Positions 9,144 through 17,064 of a stretch of 64,000 bases of DNA are shown piece by piece. Numbering within the stretch: position 1 is the first letter of the stretch; every line of letters begins with the position of its first letter. The stretch lies in the NCBI GenBank assembly GCA_018268575.1, contig JAFDWF010000119.1:1-64000 (forward strand), read 5' to 3'. The notes under the pieces are model-generated. The model ran no database searches and was not told the DNA's origin. It worked only from the letters and a program-made list of their open reading frames with translations. The translations under genes were made by a program, and so were the position numbers. This stretch comes from Actinomycetota bacterium (GTDB lineage Bacteria; Actinomycetota; Thermoleophilia; Solirubrobacterales; 70-9).

Positions 9144-9527
9144 GTGGACAACTCGAACGGCTACGAAATTCGTCGGCGCCAGGACACCAAGGTGTTCATC
9201 GACGGGGGTGAGATGGTGTTGCGCTACTTCACCACCGACAAGATCCTCTTCTCGGCCTCGACCTTGGCGCCAGGGCAGTCCTCGGGCTGGGACCCGGGGC
9301 ACGCGGGCGCCCACGAGATCGGCTACTGCGCCGAAGGCCAGATCGTCCTCCAGTTCGGCGAGGGTGCCGAGCGGGAGTTCGTCCAGCTCGATGCCGGCGA
9401 TGCCGTCAAGATCGACGAGGGCGTACCGCACCTGGTGTTCAACCCTGGTCCCGACCAGGCGCGGATGACCTGGTCGATCGCCCCGAGCCTCGGCCGGCCG
9501 CAGTTCGCCGACGTCGAGGAGGCCTAG
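9144..9527 (+). CDS. Cupin-domain protein
   Basis: This 127-aa protein has a single cupin barrel, with the first metal motif around GHAGAHEIGYCAEG and the second around DAGDAVKIDEGVPHLVFNPG. I prefer the GTG at 9144 because a strong AAAGGAG ribosome-binding site lies 8 nt upstream; GTG 9117 and ATG 9126 are alternatives. It sits between the transporter and the GH4 gene. It could be a sugar isomerase or epimerase, or a ligand-sensing cupin. The sequence alone does not decide. Confidence 0.75.
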   Translation: MDNSNGYEIRRRQDTKVFIDGGEMVLRYFTTDKILFSASTLAPGQSSGWDPGHAGAHEIGYCAEGQIVLQFGEGAEREFVQLDAGDAVKIDEGVPHLVFNPGPDQARMTWSIAPSLGRPQFADVEEA

Positions 9528-10919
9528 ATGGCTGCGGCGAGGATCACCATCGTCGGCGCGGGCAGCGCCTCCTTCGGCGTCGACTCGATCGCCGCCGTGC
9601 TCGCCGCGCGGAACCGGCTGCGCGGGTCGCGGCTGGCGCTCGTCGACATCGACGAGGGGGCGCTCGAGTCGATGGCCGAGCTGGCCCGCCGCGCCTCCGT
9701 GGAGCTCGAGGCGGAGCTCGAGATCGAGACCTACACCGATCGCCGCGAGGCGTTGCCCGGGGCCGACTTCGTGATCGTCTCGGTGGAGGTTGACCGCTAT
9801 CCCGCCTGGCGGCGCGATTGGGAAGCGGTCCGCGCCAGCGGCGTCCCCAACGCCTACTCCGAGAACGGCGGCCCGGGTGGGCTCGCCCACTCGCTGCGCA
9901 CCGTCCCGATCGTCGTCGACATCTGCCGCGACGTGGTCGAGCTCGCGCCCGATGCGCTGGTGCTCAACTACACCAACCCGATGAGCCGGGTCTGCCTCGG
10001 GGCGGTGCGCCACACCGGCGCGCGGGTGGTCGGCATGTGTCACCAGATCGGCAACGCCTACTACGAGGTGGGGCGGGTGCTCGGTTGGATCGACGCGCTG
10101 GCCGGCAGTCCGGGGGAGATCGAGCAGGCGGCGACGGTCGCCGAGCGCCTCACGGTCGAGGCCTGCGGGATCAACCACCTGACCTTCATCACGCAGCTCT
10201 GGGATCGCGAGGAGGGAGTGGACCTGTACCCGTCGTTCCGCCGTCGCCTGGCGGAGATGCCGGCCGAGTTCTCACCCCTCTCGCGGCGGGTGGCCGACCA
10301 GTTCGGGCTCTACCCGACGGGAGGCGACCTCCACATCAGCGAGTACTTCGGCTGGGCCGCCGAGGTGACCGAGGTGACGCCGCCGTTCGAGTTCTGGGAT
10401 CGGCGCGGGGAAAAGCGCAGCGGGCGGATCGAGTCGGCGCTCGCCGGGGAGCTGGAGCTCGCCGACCTGTTCGCGCGCGAGAACGAGTTCGAGCTCGACC
10501 GGGCCGTCGACGTCATCACCGCGATCCTCGACGGGACCGATCAGCTGGAGCTGGCGGTGAACGTCGTCAACGGCGGTTGTATCCCGGGGCTGCCGGACTG
10601 GGCCGTGGTCGAGGTCCCGGCCGTGGTCGGCGCCGGCGGCATCCGCCCGCTGCGCATGCCGCAGCTCCCGCGCGGGATCGTGGCGCTGCTGAACCAGCAG
10701 ATCCTGATCCAGGATCTGGTGGTCGAGGCGGCGGTCCAGGGCGATCGCCGGGCGGCGCTGCAGTCGCTGCTGCTCGACCCGGTCACCGGTGAGCGCTTCG
10801 CCGCCAACCAGGCCCTGCTCGACGATCTGGTCCGCGAGCACGGCTCGCTGATGCCGTTCGGCGGCGAGGGCGCCGCGGTCGCGACGGAGTCGGCGCCGGT
10901 CACCGGGGGAGTGCGATGA
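9528..10919 (+). CDS. Family 4 glycoside hydrolase (NAD+/Mn2+-dependent)
   Basis: This 463-aa GH4 enzyme belongs to the alpha-glucosidase/alpha-galactosidase/6-phospho-glycosidase group, which cleaves glycosidic bonds through an NAD+-assisted redox-elimination mechanism and needs Mn2+. The N-terminal Rossmann motif GAGSASFG lies at residues 10-17. NPMSR, MCHQIGN and CGINHLT are the metal/active-site segments that define the family. It starts 1 bp after the cupin stop and overlaps the PIG-L gene by 4 bp. A cytoplasmic enzyme like this fits intact glycoside import by the adjacent transporter. Substrate anomer and phosphorylation cannot be read from sequence. Confidence 0.9.
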   Translation: MAAARITIVGAGSASFGVDSIAAVLAARNRLRGSRLALVDIDEGALESMAELARRASVELEAELEIETYTDRREALPGADFVIVSVEVDRYPAWRRDWEAVRASGVPNAYSENGGPGGLAHSLRTVPIVVDICRDVVELAPDALVLNYTNPMSRVCLGAVRHTGARVVGMCHQIGNAYYEVGRVLGWIDALAGSPGEIEQAATVAERLTVEACGINHLTFITQLWDREEGVDLYPSFRRRLAEMPAEFSPLSRRVADQFGLYPTGGDLHISEYFGWAAEVTEVTPPFEFWDRRGEKRSGRIESALAGELELADLFARENEFELDRAVDVITAILDGTDQLELAVNVVNGGCIPGLPDWAVVEVPAVVGAGGIRPLRMPQLPRGIVALLNQQILIQDLVVEAAVQGDRRAALQSLLLDPVTGERFAANQALLDDLVREHGSLMPFGGEGAAVATESAPVTGGVR

Positions 10920-11599
10920 AAGTCCTCGGCCTCGGTGCCCATCCCGACGACCTGGAGGTGTTCTGCGGCGGCACCCTGGCGCTGTTCGCCGCCCGCGGCG
11001 ACGAGGTGGTGATGTGCCACGCGTCGATCGGCAATCTCGGCACCCCAGGCGGCGATCCCGCCGAGCTGGGCGACCAGCGCACCCGCGAGGCGAGGCGCGC
11101 GGCCGAACGCGCGGGGGCCGAGCACGCGACGCTCGGATGGCGGGACGGCACGATTCGCGCCGAGGACTCCGAGCAGCGCGAGGCGCTCGAGGAATTCATC
11201 CGCCAGTGCGCGCCGGACCTGGTCATCACCCACCCCGAGGCCGACTATCACCCCGATCACCGCGGGCTCTCGCGGCTCGTGCTCGACGCGACCCACCGGG
11301 CCGCCAACCCGGTCCGCAAGTCGTCCTACCCGCCGCTCCGCGAGCACATCCCGATCATCTACACGGAATCGGAGACGGGCCTCGAGTTCGAACCGACCGA
11401 ATGGGTCGACATCGGCCCGGTCCTCGAGGTGAAGCGGGACATGGTCGCCGCTCACGCCAGTCAGCTCGAGCCGCTGGAGATCGAACAGCACCGCGCGACG
11501 GAGCTCTTCCGGGGGATGCAGTGCGGGGTCGCCCGGGCGGAGGCCTTCCGGCCGTGCATGCGCTGGCTGCGGGTGCGGACCCGCCGGTTGCTGCCTTGA
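10916..11599 (+). CDS. PIG-L family N-acetylglucosaminyl-type deacetylase
   Basis: This 227-aa zinc-dependent LmbE/PIG-L deacetylase has the metal-binding AHPDDLE signature at residues 8-14 and the second HPDH motif near residue 111. Family members remove acetyl groups from GlcNAc-type sugars (MshB, BshB, PIG-L). Overlap with GH4 by 4 bp places it last in the SBP-permease-cupin-GH4 operon. The combination suggests that the transported compound contains an N-acetylated amino sugar. A mycothiol-type role is less likely in this operon. Confidence 0.87.
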   Translation: MKVLGLGAHPDDLEVFCGGTLALFAARGDEVVMCHASIGNLGTPGGDPAELGDQRTREARRAAERAGAEHATLGWRDGTIRAEDSEQREALEEFIRQCAPDLVITHPEADYHPDHRGLSRLVLDATHRAANPVRKSSYPPLREHIPIIYTESETGLEFEPTEWVDIGPVLEVKRDMVAAHASQLEPLEIEQHRATELFRGMQCGVARAEAFRPCMRWLRVRTRRLLP

Positions 11600-11667
11600 G
11601 CGGAGAGCCCCTCGTGAGCGGCGACCAGCGGTAGGGCCGAGCGGGGCGTCCGGCGGGCGCCCCCGCC

Positions 11668-11976
11668 TCAGCCGAGGGCGCGCACCCCGGCGGTCGTCGC
11701 CGCGGCGAGCGCGATGACGACGACCAAGCGCGCCCGCAGGGCCACCGCGACGAGGGCGGCGGCGAGCCCGGCGAGCCGTGCGTCGAGGACCAGGTGCCGG
11801 CCGCTGGTGACGGTCTCGACGACGACCAGCGAGGCGAGTAGCGGAACCGGGAGGCAGGCGAAGACGGCGACGAGGCGGGAAGGCAGCTCGCGGTCGCCGA
11901 GCAGGACCGTCCCCGCGCCGCGGAAGAGGGCGGTGAGGGCCGCGACCAGGGCGATCACGATCCAGGTCGTCGTCAT
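11668..11976 (-). CDS. azlD: Branched-chain amino acid exporter small subunit (AzlD)
   Basis: This 102-aa integral membrane protein has about four hydrophobic segments and the AzlD-like arrangement TALFRGAGTVLL followed by LPSRLVAVFACLPVPLLASLV. AzlD pairs with AzlC to form a branched-chain amino acid efflux complex. The ATG at 11976 overlaps the azlC stop by 4 bp. It is convergent with the PIG-L gene. Confidence 0.85.
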   Translation of the reverse strand: MTTTWIVIALVAALTALFRGAGTVLLGDRELPSRLVAVFACLPVPLLASLVVVETVTSGRHLVLDARLAGLAAALVAVALRARLVVVIALAAATTAGVRALG

Positions 11977-12665
11977 CCGGGCTCGCCGGGCGCGGCTCGC
12001 CACCGCGGCCGGCTGGCGAGGGCGAGCAGCGCCGTCGCGGCGCCCGCGACGATCGGGATTCCCGGTGGCGCCACCGGCACCAGCGCCAGGGTGAGCAGGG
12101 CGGCAAGCGCCGCGAGCGACGCGGGCCGCGGGCCGGAGCCGGCCCGGCGATCGCGAACCTGGTCGGCGAGCAGGGCGAGGAAGAAGGCCGGGAAGACGGC
12201 GTCGAGCCCGAGTGTGTCCGGGTTGACGAGGCGCGGCCCGACCAAGGCTCCGGCGACGGCGCCGAGGACCCAGGCGACGTACTGGACCGCGCCGCTCGCC
12301 AGCAGGGTCCGGCGGTCGAACGTGCCGTCGAGGCGGGCCGCCGCGACCCACGAGGCGTCGGTGAGTGCCTGCGCCTCGACAAAGCGGCTGAGCCGGCCGC
12401 CCGACAGCGCCGGGGCGACGCTGACGCCCATCGGCAGGAAGCGCAGGTTCAGAAAGGAGGCGGCGGCGACGGCCGCGGTGGCGCTGCCGCCGACGGAGAG
12501 GATCGCCAACGCGCCGAGCTGACCCGAGCCGCTGAACGCGAGGACGGAGAAGACGATCGGTTCGACCGCGTCCCACCCGGCTGCCCGCGCGAGGACGCTG
12601 AAGCTGAAGGCGAGCGGTCCGAGAACGGCGGCCGCGGGCAATCCCTGCTTCAACTCGTCGGTCAT
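11973..12665 (-). CDS. azlC: Branched-chain amino acid exporter large subunit (AzlC)
   Basis: This 230-aa membrane permease has the AzlC signature GLPAAAVLGPLAFSFSVLA, the FSGSGQ-like segment and the FLNLRFLPMGVSVAP motif. I chose the ATG at 12665; an upstream in-frame ATG at 12683 would place the operator-like palindrome at 12668-12679 inside the gene. A LacI-type operator immediately upstream implies co-regulation with the sugar genes, which is unexpected for an amino acid exporter. The true substrate may therefore be related to the operon's compound. Confidence 0.85.
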   Translation of the reverse strand: MTDELKQGLPAAAVLGPLAFSFSVLARAAGWDAVEPIVFSVLAFSGSGQLGALAILSVGGSATAAVAAASFLNLRFLPMGVSVAPALSGGRLSRFVEAQALTDASWVAAARLDGTFDRRTLLASGAVQYVAWVLGAVAGALVGPRLVNPDTLGLDAVFPAFFLALLADQVRDRRAGSGPRPASLAALAALLTLALVPVAPPGIPIVAGAATALLALASRPRWRAAPGEPG

Positions 12666-12667
12666 AA

Positions 12668-12679
12668 GAAACCGGTTTA
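12668..12679. promoter_or_regulatory. LacI-type operator abutting azlC
   Basis: GAAACCGGTTTA keeps the ten-base core AAACCGGTTT of the palindrome at 5372. It lies 2 bp upstream of the chosen azlC start, where a bound repressor would block initiation. Confidence 0.6.
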
Positions 12680-12711
12680 TCACACCGAGCGCAGCCCGGC
12701 CCGACGGAGGG

Positions 12712-13746
12712 CTACGCCGCTCGAGCGAGGCCGATCGAGGGTCGCTCGATCAGGCGCCCGGGGAGCACGATCTCGCGCACCGGCGCGCCCGGCTCGGCGA
12801 TCCGCCGCACGAGCAGCTCCGCCGCGCCGGCACCGAGCCGATAGGTCGGCTGGGCGACCGCCGCGATCCCCGGCGGGATCAGCTCGCTGGCGGCGAAATC
12901 GTCGAAGCAGGCGATCGCGAGGTCGTCGGGGATTCGCCGGCCGCTGGCGAAGATCGCCCGCAGGGCTCCCATCGCCATCAGGTTGTTGGCGACGAAGACG
13001 GCGCCCGGCGGTCGCGCCGAGGCGAGCAGCGCGGCGGTCGCGTCGTGGCCCGACGCCTCCCGCATGTCGCCGTGGACGACGAGCTCGGGATCGACGGCGA
13101 TGCCGTGCTCGCGGAGCGCGCGTTCGTAGCCGTCCCGCCGGTCCGCCATCGAGCTGATCGCCTCCGGCCCGCCGATCAAGGCGATCCGCCGGCGCCCGGC
13201 GGCGATCAGGGCGCCGACGGCTTCGGCCGCGCCGCGCGCGCCATCGCAGGCGACCGTGTCGAAGCCGGCGTCGATGCGGCGATCCAGGGCGACGACGGGG
13301 ATCCGCGCGCGAACCGCCTGCTCGAGGCCCTCGCTGGTCGTCCCGGTCGAGGCGAGGACGATCCCGGCGACTCCCTCGGCGACGAGCTCGAGCAGTCGCC
13401 GGGACTCGACCGCGGGGATCTCGTCGGTGTCGGCGATGATCACCGAGTGGTCGGCGGCGCGGGCGCCGTCCTCGAAGCCGCGGGCCACCGCGGTGAAGAA
13501 GGGGTTGCCGATGTCGCTGACCACCAGGGCGAAGATCTGCGCCGATCGCCGGCGCAGGTTGCGGGCCAGGCGATCGGGGACGTAGCCGATTTCCTCGACC
13601 GCCCGGAGGACCCGATCGCGGGTCTCGCCGCGAACCGAGGAGGCAGGGCCGGAGAGGGCCCTGGACACGGTCGCGGTGGAGACGCCCGCCCGCCGCGCCA
13701 CGTCACTCATCGTGGCCTTCTCGATTGGTCGCGTAATCGGCTCCAC
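12712..13746 (-). CDS. LacI-family transcriptional regulator
   Basis: This repressor of about 344 aa has an N-terminal LacI helix-turn-helix, TMSDVARRAGVSTATVSRALSG, followed by the hinge and a periplasmic-binding-like sugar-sensing domain (AFVVSDIGNPFFT-like strand, IVLASTGT, IACFDDF). I take the GTG at 13746, which gives the usual short N-terminal tail before the HTH; ATG 13710 is an alternative. The palindrome at 13755 lies 9 bp upstream, between this gene and the divergent GH172 gene, so autoregulation and control of GH172 are likely. The effector is probably a sugar. Confidence 0.9.
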   Translation of the reverse strand: MEPITRPIEKATMSDVARRAGVSTATVSRALSGPASSVRGETRDRVLRAVEEIGYVPDRLARNLRRRSAQIFALVVSDIGNPFFTAVARGFEDGARAADHSVIIADTDEIPAVESRRLLELVAEGVAGIVLASTGTTSEGLEQAVRARIPVVALDRRIDAGFDTVACDGARGAAEAVGALIAAGRRRIALIGGPEAISSMADRRDGYERALREHGIAVDPELVVHGDMREASGHDATAALLASARPPGAVFVANNLMAMGALRAIFASGRRIPDDLAIACFDDFAASELIPPGIAAVAQPTYRLGAGAAELLVRRIAEPGAPVREIVLPGRLIERPSIGLARAA

Positions 13747-13754
13747 AGGCGAAT

Positions 13755-13766
13755 GTAATCGATTAC
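13755..13766. promoter_or_regulatory. LacI operator, perfect palindrome GTAATCGATTAC
   Basis: This perfect 12-bp palindrome with central CG lies in the 31-bp gap between the lacI gene and GH172. Its sequence differs from the GAAACCGGTTTC family, so a distinct regulator, most simply the adjacent LacI protein, should bind it. Confidence 0.72.
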
Positions 13767-13777
13767 GATACTGATCG

Positions 13778-14926
13778 ATGGCGAGCTCGGCGGTAAACGG
13801 GGACACCCGCGGCTACGGAGGCCACGGCAGCAGCCTCCGCGACCTGCCGCGGCTGCGCACGGCGCGTCGTGGCCGCGAGTCGAGTTGGGACCGCTCCGGC
13901 GGCAACCGCGATCATCTCGTCCTCGAGCCGGGGTCCCGCGTCACCCTCTGCGACCTGCGCGGCGCGGGCTGCGTCACCCACATCTGGGTCACCCTCGCGC
14001 CCCTGGCCCGGCGCGGGCCGACCAACCGCGAGCGCGAGGAGATGCTGCGCCGGGTGGTGCTGCGGATGACCTGGGACGATGCCGAGGGACCGAGCGTGCT
14101 GACGCCGATCGGTGACTTCTTCGGCGTCGGCCACGGGCGCGCCACGAACTTCTCCTCCTTGCCCTTGCAGATGAGCCCGCAGGACGGCCGCGGCTTCAAC
14201 TGCTTCTTTCCGATGCCCTTCGCCTCGGCGGCCCGGATCGAGGTCGAGAGCGAGATGGTCGACGAGGACCTGAGCTTCTACTACTACGTCGACTACGAGC
14301 GCTACGACCGCCTCGAGGACGGGCTCGGCCGCTTCCACTCCGGCTGGAACCGGGAGAATCCGACCGCCGGGGTGGGACCAGGCGACGAGGACAACGAGGA
14401 GTTCCTCTACGGCGGCGTGAACCTGGACGGGGCGGCCAACTACGTGATCCTCGAGGCCGCGGGCCGCGGCCATTACGTCGGCTGCGTCCTCAACCTCCTC
14501 AGCTTGCGCAGCGGTGACCAGTTCGACTGGTACGGCGAGGGCGACGACATGATCTTCATCGACGGCGAGAGCTTCCCGCCCTCGCTGCACGGGACGGGCA
14601 CCGAGGACTACTTCAACACGGCCTGGTGCCCGACCCAGACCTACTCGGCGCCTTACCACGGCATCACCCTCGCGGGCGGCGAGAACTGGAGCGAACCGAT
14701 CTCCCTGTACCGGTTCCACGTCGAGGACCCGGTGATGTTCGAGCGCTCGATCCGGGTCACGATCGAGCACGGACACGCCAACAAGCGCAGCGACGACGTC
14801 TCCTCGGTTGCCTACTGGTACCAGAGCCTCCCGCACCTGCCGCTCACCCTCGCGCCGGTCGAGGAGCGCCTGCCACGACAGCCCCCGGATCAACCGGTCG
14901 CGGCCCAGGCCCCGCCGAACCTGTAA
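13778..14926 (+). CDS. DUF2961 / GH172-family glycoside hydrolase
   Basis: This 382-aa protein has the DUF2961 fold, now classed as glycoside hydrolase family 172 (alpha-fructofuranosidases, difructose-anhydride synthases, some arabinanases). Visible landmarks are GCVTHIWVT, IGDFFGVGHG, FNCFFPMPF, LHGTGTEDYFN and the late ENWSEPISLYRFH segment. The conserved acidic residues of FFGVGHG and GTGTEDYFN are the likely catalytic region. No signal peptide is evident, so it is probably cytoplasmic and acts on imported glycoside. It is divergent from the LacI gene and shares its operator. Confidence 0.88.
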   Translation: MASSAVNGDTRGYGGHGSSLRDLPRLRTARRGRESSWDRSGGNRDHLVLEPGSRVTLCDLRGAGCVTHIWVTLAPLARRGPTNREREEMLRRVVLRMTWDDAEGPSVLTPIGDFFGVGHGRATNFSSLPLQMSPQDGRGFNCFFPMPFASAARIEVESEMVDEDLSFYYYVDYERYDRLEDGLGRFHSGWNRENPTAGVGPGDEDNEEFLYGGVNLDGAANYVILEAAGRGHYVGCVLNLLSLRSGDQFDWYGEGDDMIFIDGESFPPSLHGTGTEDYFNTAWCPTQTYSAPYHGITLAGGENWSEPISLYRFHVEDPVMFERSIRVTIEHGHANKRSDDVSSVAYWYQSLPHLPLTLAPVEERLPRQPPDQPVAAQAPPNL

Positions 14927-15377
14927 CCCTGCCTTTCGCCACCCTCGAAGTAGAGGGCGAAGCCGCGGCTCTGCCGGGCGGCTTCGTCGACGTCGATCAG
15001 GAGCGGCTTGCTCTCGTCGTCGATCGTGATCGTCACCGGCGGGCGTCTGCCGCTTGAGGTCCTATCGCTTTCGACTTCGATACCCGTCGGGGGCATCGCG
15101 ACGCGAGATTCTCGCCCTCGTTCAGTCTCCCGTCGGCACCTGCCTCGCCCCCGCTCCACAATCCATAGATGGGCCCCGCGAGATCACGAAGCCGCGGTCC
15201 CTTGCAAAGGCCGGTCCCATGCGTAAGCCAACGCGACGGACGATCGTTCTGCCGCTCGGATCCCCTAAGCGACAGCACCCCCCGCGCGTCGCAGCCCATC
15301 CACCCCTATCCACGGCTAGACTGGTGATCCGATTATCGGCGATTCCCAGGTCTTTTCCCCTGGAAATCCTCGCATAC
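14927..15377. other. Intergenic region before tRNA-Ala
   Basis: About 450 bp without a confident gene. A minus-strand frame at 14890-15096 encodes a short peptide with a natural-looking composition (PVTITIDDESKPLLIDVDEA) but overlaps the GH172 3' end and shows no ribosome-binding site, so I leave it uncalled. The last 30 bp contain a copy of TCTTTTCCCCTGGAAAT that recurs just after the tRNA. Confidence 0.5.
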
Positions 15378-15450
15378 GGGGCTATAGCTCAGCTGGCAGA
15401 GCGCCTGGATCGCACCCAGGAGGTCGGCGGTTCGAATCCGCCTAGCTCCA
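15378..15450 (+). tRNA. tRNA-Ala (anticodon CGC)
   Basis: This is a complete cloverleaf. The acceptor GGGGCTA pairs with TAGCTCC (one G-U). The D-arm is GCTC/GAGC with an 8-nt loop, and the anticodon arm CCTGG/CCAGG has loop ATCGCAC, so the anticodon is CGC (15411-15413) and reads GCG alanine codons. The variable loop is AGGTC, and the T-arm GGCGG/CCGCC has loop TTCGAAT. The discriminator is A and CCA is not fully encoded. The 3' half of this gene is the attachment site duplicated at 26454, 32939 and 44443. Confidence 0.95.
15406..15450 (+). repeat. Attachment core copy A (3' end of tRNA-Ala)
   Basis: The 45-nt 3' part of the tRNA, from the anticodon stem through the discriminator base, is present in direct orientation at three sites downstream. 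It is the left boundary (attL/attB) of the whole island. Integration within the T-arm side of a tRNA by a tyrosine recombinase reconstitutes the gene, which is why the tRNA here is intact. Confidence 0.85.
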
Positions 15451-15457
15451 CTCTTTT

Positions 15458-15482
15458 CTCCCTGGAAATGGGAGCTTTTTTT
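15458..15482 (+). terminator. Rho-independent terminator of tRNA-Ala
   Basis: The hairpin CTCCC-(7-nt loop)-GGGAG is followed by C and seven T residues, 8 bp after the tRNA end. This is a textbook intrinsic terminator. It lies inside the integrated element side of the junction. Confidence 0.8.
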
Positions 15483-15514
15483 CTTCTTCCTGGTTGGTTT
15501 CGAAGGCAACCATC

Positions 15515-15547
15515 GGGCACACAGTGCCTGAAGGCCTAAAAGTGCCC
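15515..15547. repeat. GGGCAC/GTGCCC inverted repeat at module I left end
   Basis: GGGCAC at 15515-15520 and GTGCCC at 15542-15547 frame a further GTGCC, giving alternative hairpins. The same words appear at the equivalent places of the other three junctions. They are a probable recombinase accessory site between the tRNA core and the integrase gene. Confidence 0.5.
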
Positions 15548-15627
15548 AAAGTCACCAAATCGCGGGCCTTGCTGGCAGGAAATCCCGGCACCCTCCCAAA
15601 GCGCATACCCCTCATTTGCAGGACTTT

Positions 15628-17064
15628 TCAGAGCTGAGGTGACCGAGCTCCTGGACGCTGTCCAGGGGCTCGTCGGTTCGAACTGCCGACCACTAATTCC
15701 GCGCCACAGGCGGCATTGCGGTGACTCTCCTCGGCTCCGATGGCTGCCTCGCCAGCACCTTGATCGCCCTCGGTCAGGGCACGTAGCCGCTCGCGCTCCC
15801 CGGCGTCCCGGCTCATCGAGTGGGCGTAGGCGCGGAGGGTGAAGGCAGGGTCGGTGTGGCCGAGTTGCCGCATCACCGAAACCGGGTCCTCACCGAACGC
15901 GAAGAGGAGCGAGGTGAAGGTATGGCGGAGCGAGTGCGGGGTGATCCCCGGCGGCAACGAAGCCTGGCGGCGGGTCTCGAGCAACTCCTCGGCGCGGGCC
16001 AGGACCGGCCGGAGGACCCGCAGGCGGATGTTGTCCTTAGTCCGTGGTCCGCCCCTGCTCGTCGTGAAGACCAGCTCGCGCGTGCCAGGACGGCCACGGC
16101 GATCGCGGTGGAGGAGAAGGCGGCCCCGCAGGGCCGGGAGCATGCTGACCTCCCGGATCCCCGCCGGCGTCTTCGAGTGCCGGACGTGGATCATCGAGGT
16201 CACGAAGTCGAGGTCTCCCCAGCGGAGGGCGGCGAGCTCATGTACACGCAGGCCCGAAAAGATCAACGTGGCGACGACGGGAAGGCGGTCGTCGATCAGC
16301 CAGCCGGGGTCGGCGTCGAGCCCGGCGGCCGCGTCGAGCACCGCGGCGATCTGCCCCGCCGACTCAAGATGCGGTGGCGGTGATCTCTCGACCTTGATCC
16401 GACGGCGCTTTCCCGCCGCCGGGTTGTCGTCGATCCACCCGTATTCGACGGCGAAGGAGAGGAGCCAGCGGAGCACCTCGATGGTCTTGTTGATCGAGCC
16501 GGCCGAGAGCGGTCGAAGCGGTCGCCCCACCGCGTCGGTGAGCGGCCTGCCTTCGGCAAGGCGACGGCGGCGGTCATCGGACTCCTCGAGCTTGTGGAGT
16601 CGGTAGGCGTCGACGGCCCAGACGTCGATCTTCGTCAGCGGCCGGTCCGCGAAGAAGGGGAGCAGATGTCCGAGTGCCCAGTCCCAGTATCCGGAGGTCG
16701 CGGGCCTGACTTCGCCTCGACGCTCCTTGACCTGCGACCTGGCGAACGACCCAAAGGGCGCGGCGTCCTCGCCGCGACCACGATCACCGACCGCCGCCAT
16801 ATGCCGCAGCGCCGGCGGCACCCAGGTACCGCGCTCGACTTCCGCGCGGATCACCTCCATCTCTTCCTCGCCGCGCCTCCGGGTCCAGCCCTCCTCCGGC
16901 GTGCCGAGCGTCAGATATCGCCGCCTGCCGTAGGCGCGAAACCTAAGGGCGAACACCTTCGAACGGCCGTACGGCCGTTCGAGGACGTTGTTCTCGCACC
17001 TTTCTCCCAAAGGTCGGCACCTCCCCGTCGACCGCCACTTCGGCGGTGAATTTAGTAAGACCAA
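15628..17064 (-). CDS. Tyrosine recombinase/integrase of the island
   Basis: This site-specific recombinase has about 478 aa. An N-terminal AP2/arm-binding-like segment (RFRAYGRRRYLTLG) and a SAM-like core-binding domain (GSINKTIEVLRWLLSFAVEYGWIDDNP region) precede the catalytic domain. Catalytic residues visible are Arg in SGLRVHELAALRW, His-x-x-Arg in HSLRHTF, His in QLGHTDPA and the nucleophile Tyr in LRAYAHSM. The start is uncertain: TTG 17064, or TTG 17010 at a likelier domain boundary. It points at the tRNA-Ala it presumably recognises and is the only integrase in the window. It must therefore serve module I, and possibly the other modules in trans. Confidence 0.9.
   Translation of the reverse strand: MVLLNSPPKWRSTGRCRPLGERCENNVLERPYGRSKVFALRFRAYGRRRYLTLGTPEEGWTRRRGEEEMEVIRAEVERGTWVPPALRHMAAVGDRGRGEDAAPFGSFARSQVKERRGEVRPATSGYWDWALGHLLPFFADRPLTKIDVWAVDAYRLHKLEESDDRRRRLAEGRPLTDAVGRPLRPLSAGSINKTIEVLRWLLSFAVEYGWIDDNPAAGKRRRIKVERSPPPHLESAGQIAAVLDAAAGLDADPGWLIDDRLPVVATLIFSGLRVHELAALRWGDLDFVTSMIHVRHSKTPAGIREVSMLPALRGRLLLHRDRRGRPGTRELVFTTSRGGPRTKDNIRLRVLRPVLARAEELLETRRQASLPPGITPHSLRHTFTSLLFAFGEDPVSVMRQLGHTDPAFTLRAYAHSMSRDAGERERLRALTEGDQGAGEAAIGAEESHRNAACGAELVVGSSNRRAPGQRPGARSPQL
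15650..15666. repeat. Short perfect hairpin CCTGGAC-GCT-GTCCAGG
   Basis: A 7-bp stem with a 3-nt loop inside the last codons of the integrase gene. It resembles a tRNA anticodon-arm hairpin and lies near a GTTCGAAC T-loop-like word, so it may be an old tRNA-like remnant or part of the attachment region. Confidence 0.4.
16959..16982. repeat. 24-bp perfect palindrome in integrase 5' end
   Basis: TCGAACGGCCGT followed directly by its reverse complement, centred on GTAC, lies within the first codons of the integrase frame. It might be an autoregulatory or recombination site. Translation through it is unbroken. Confidence 0.6.

Noticed and set aside
11973-12665. Longer azlC start at 12683
   Set aside because: It would place the operator-like palindrome inside the coding sequence. 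The start at 12665 begins exactly at conserved sequence.
15370-15460. Open frames giving peptides with RTQEVGGSNPPSS, also at 26.45, 32.94 and 44.44 kb
   Set aside because: These are translations of the tRNA-Ala 3' end and its copies, not proteins.
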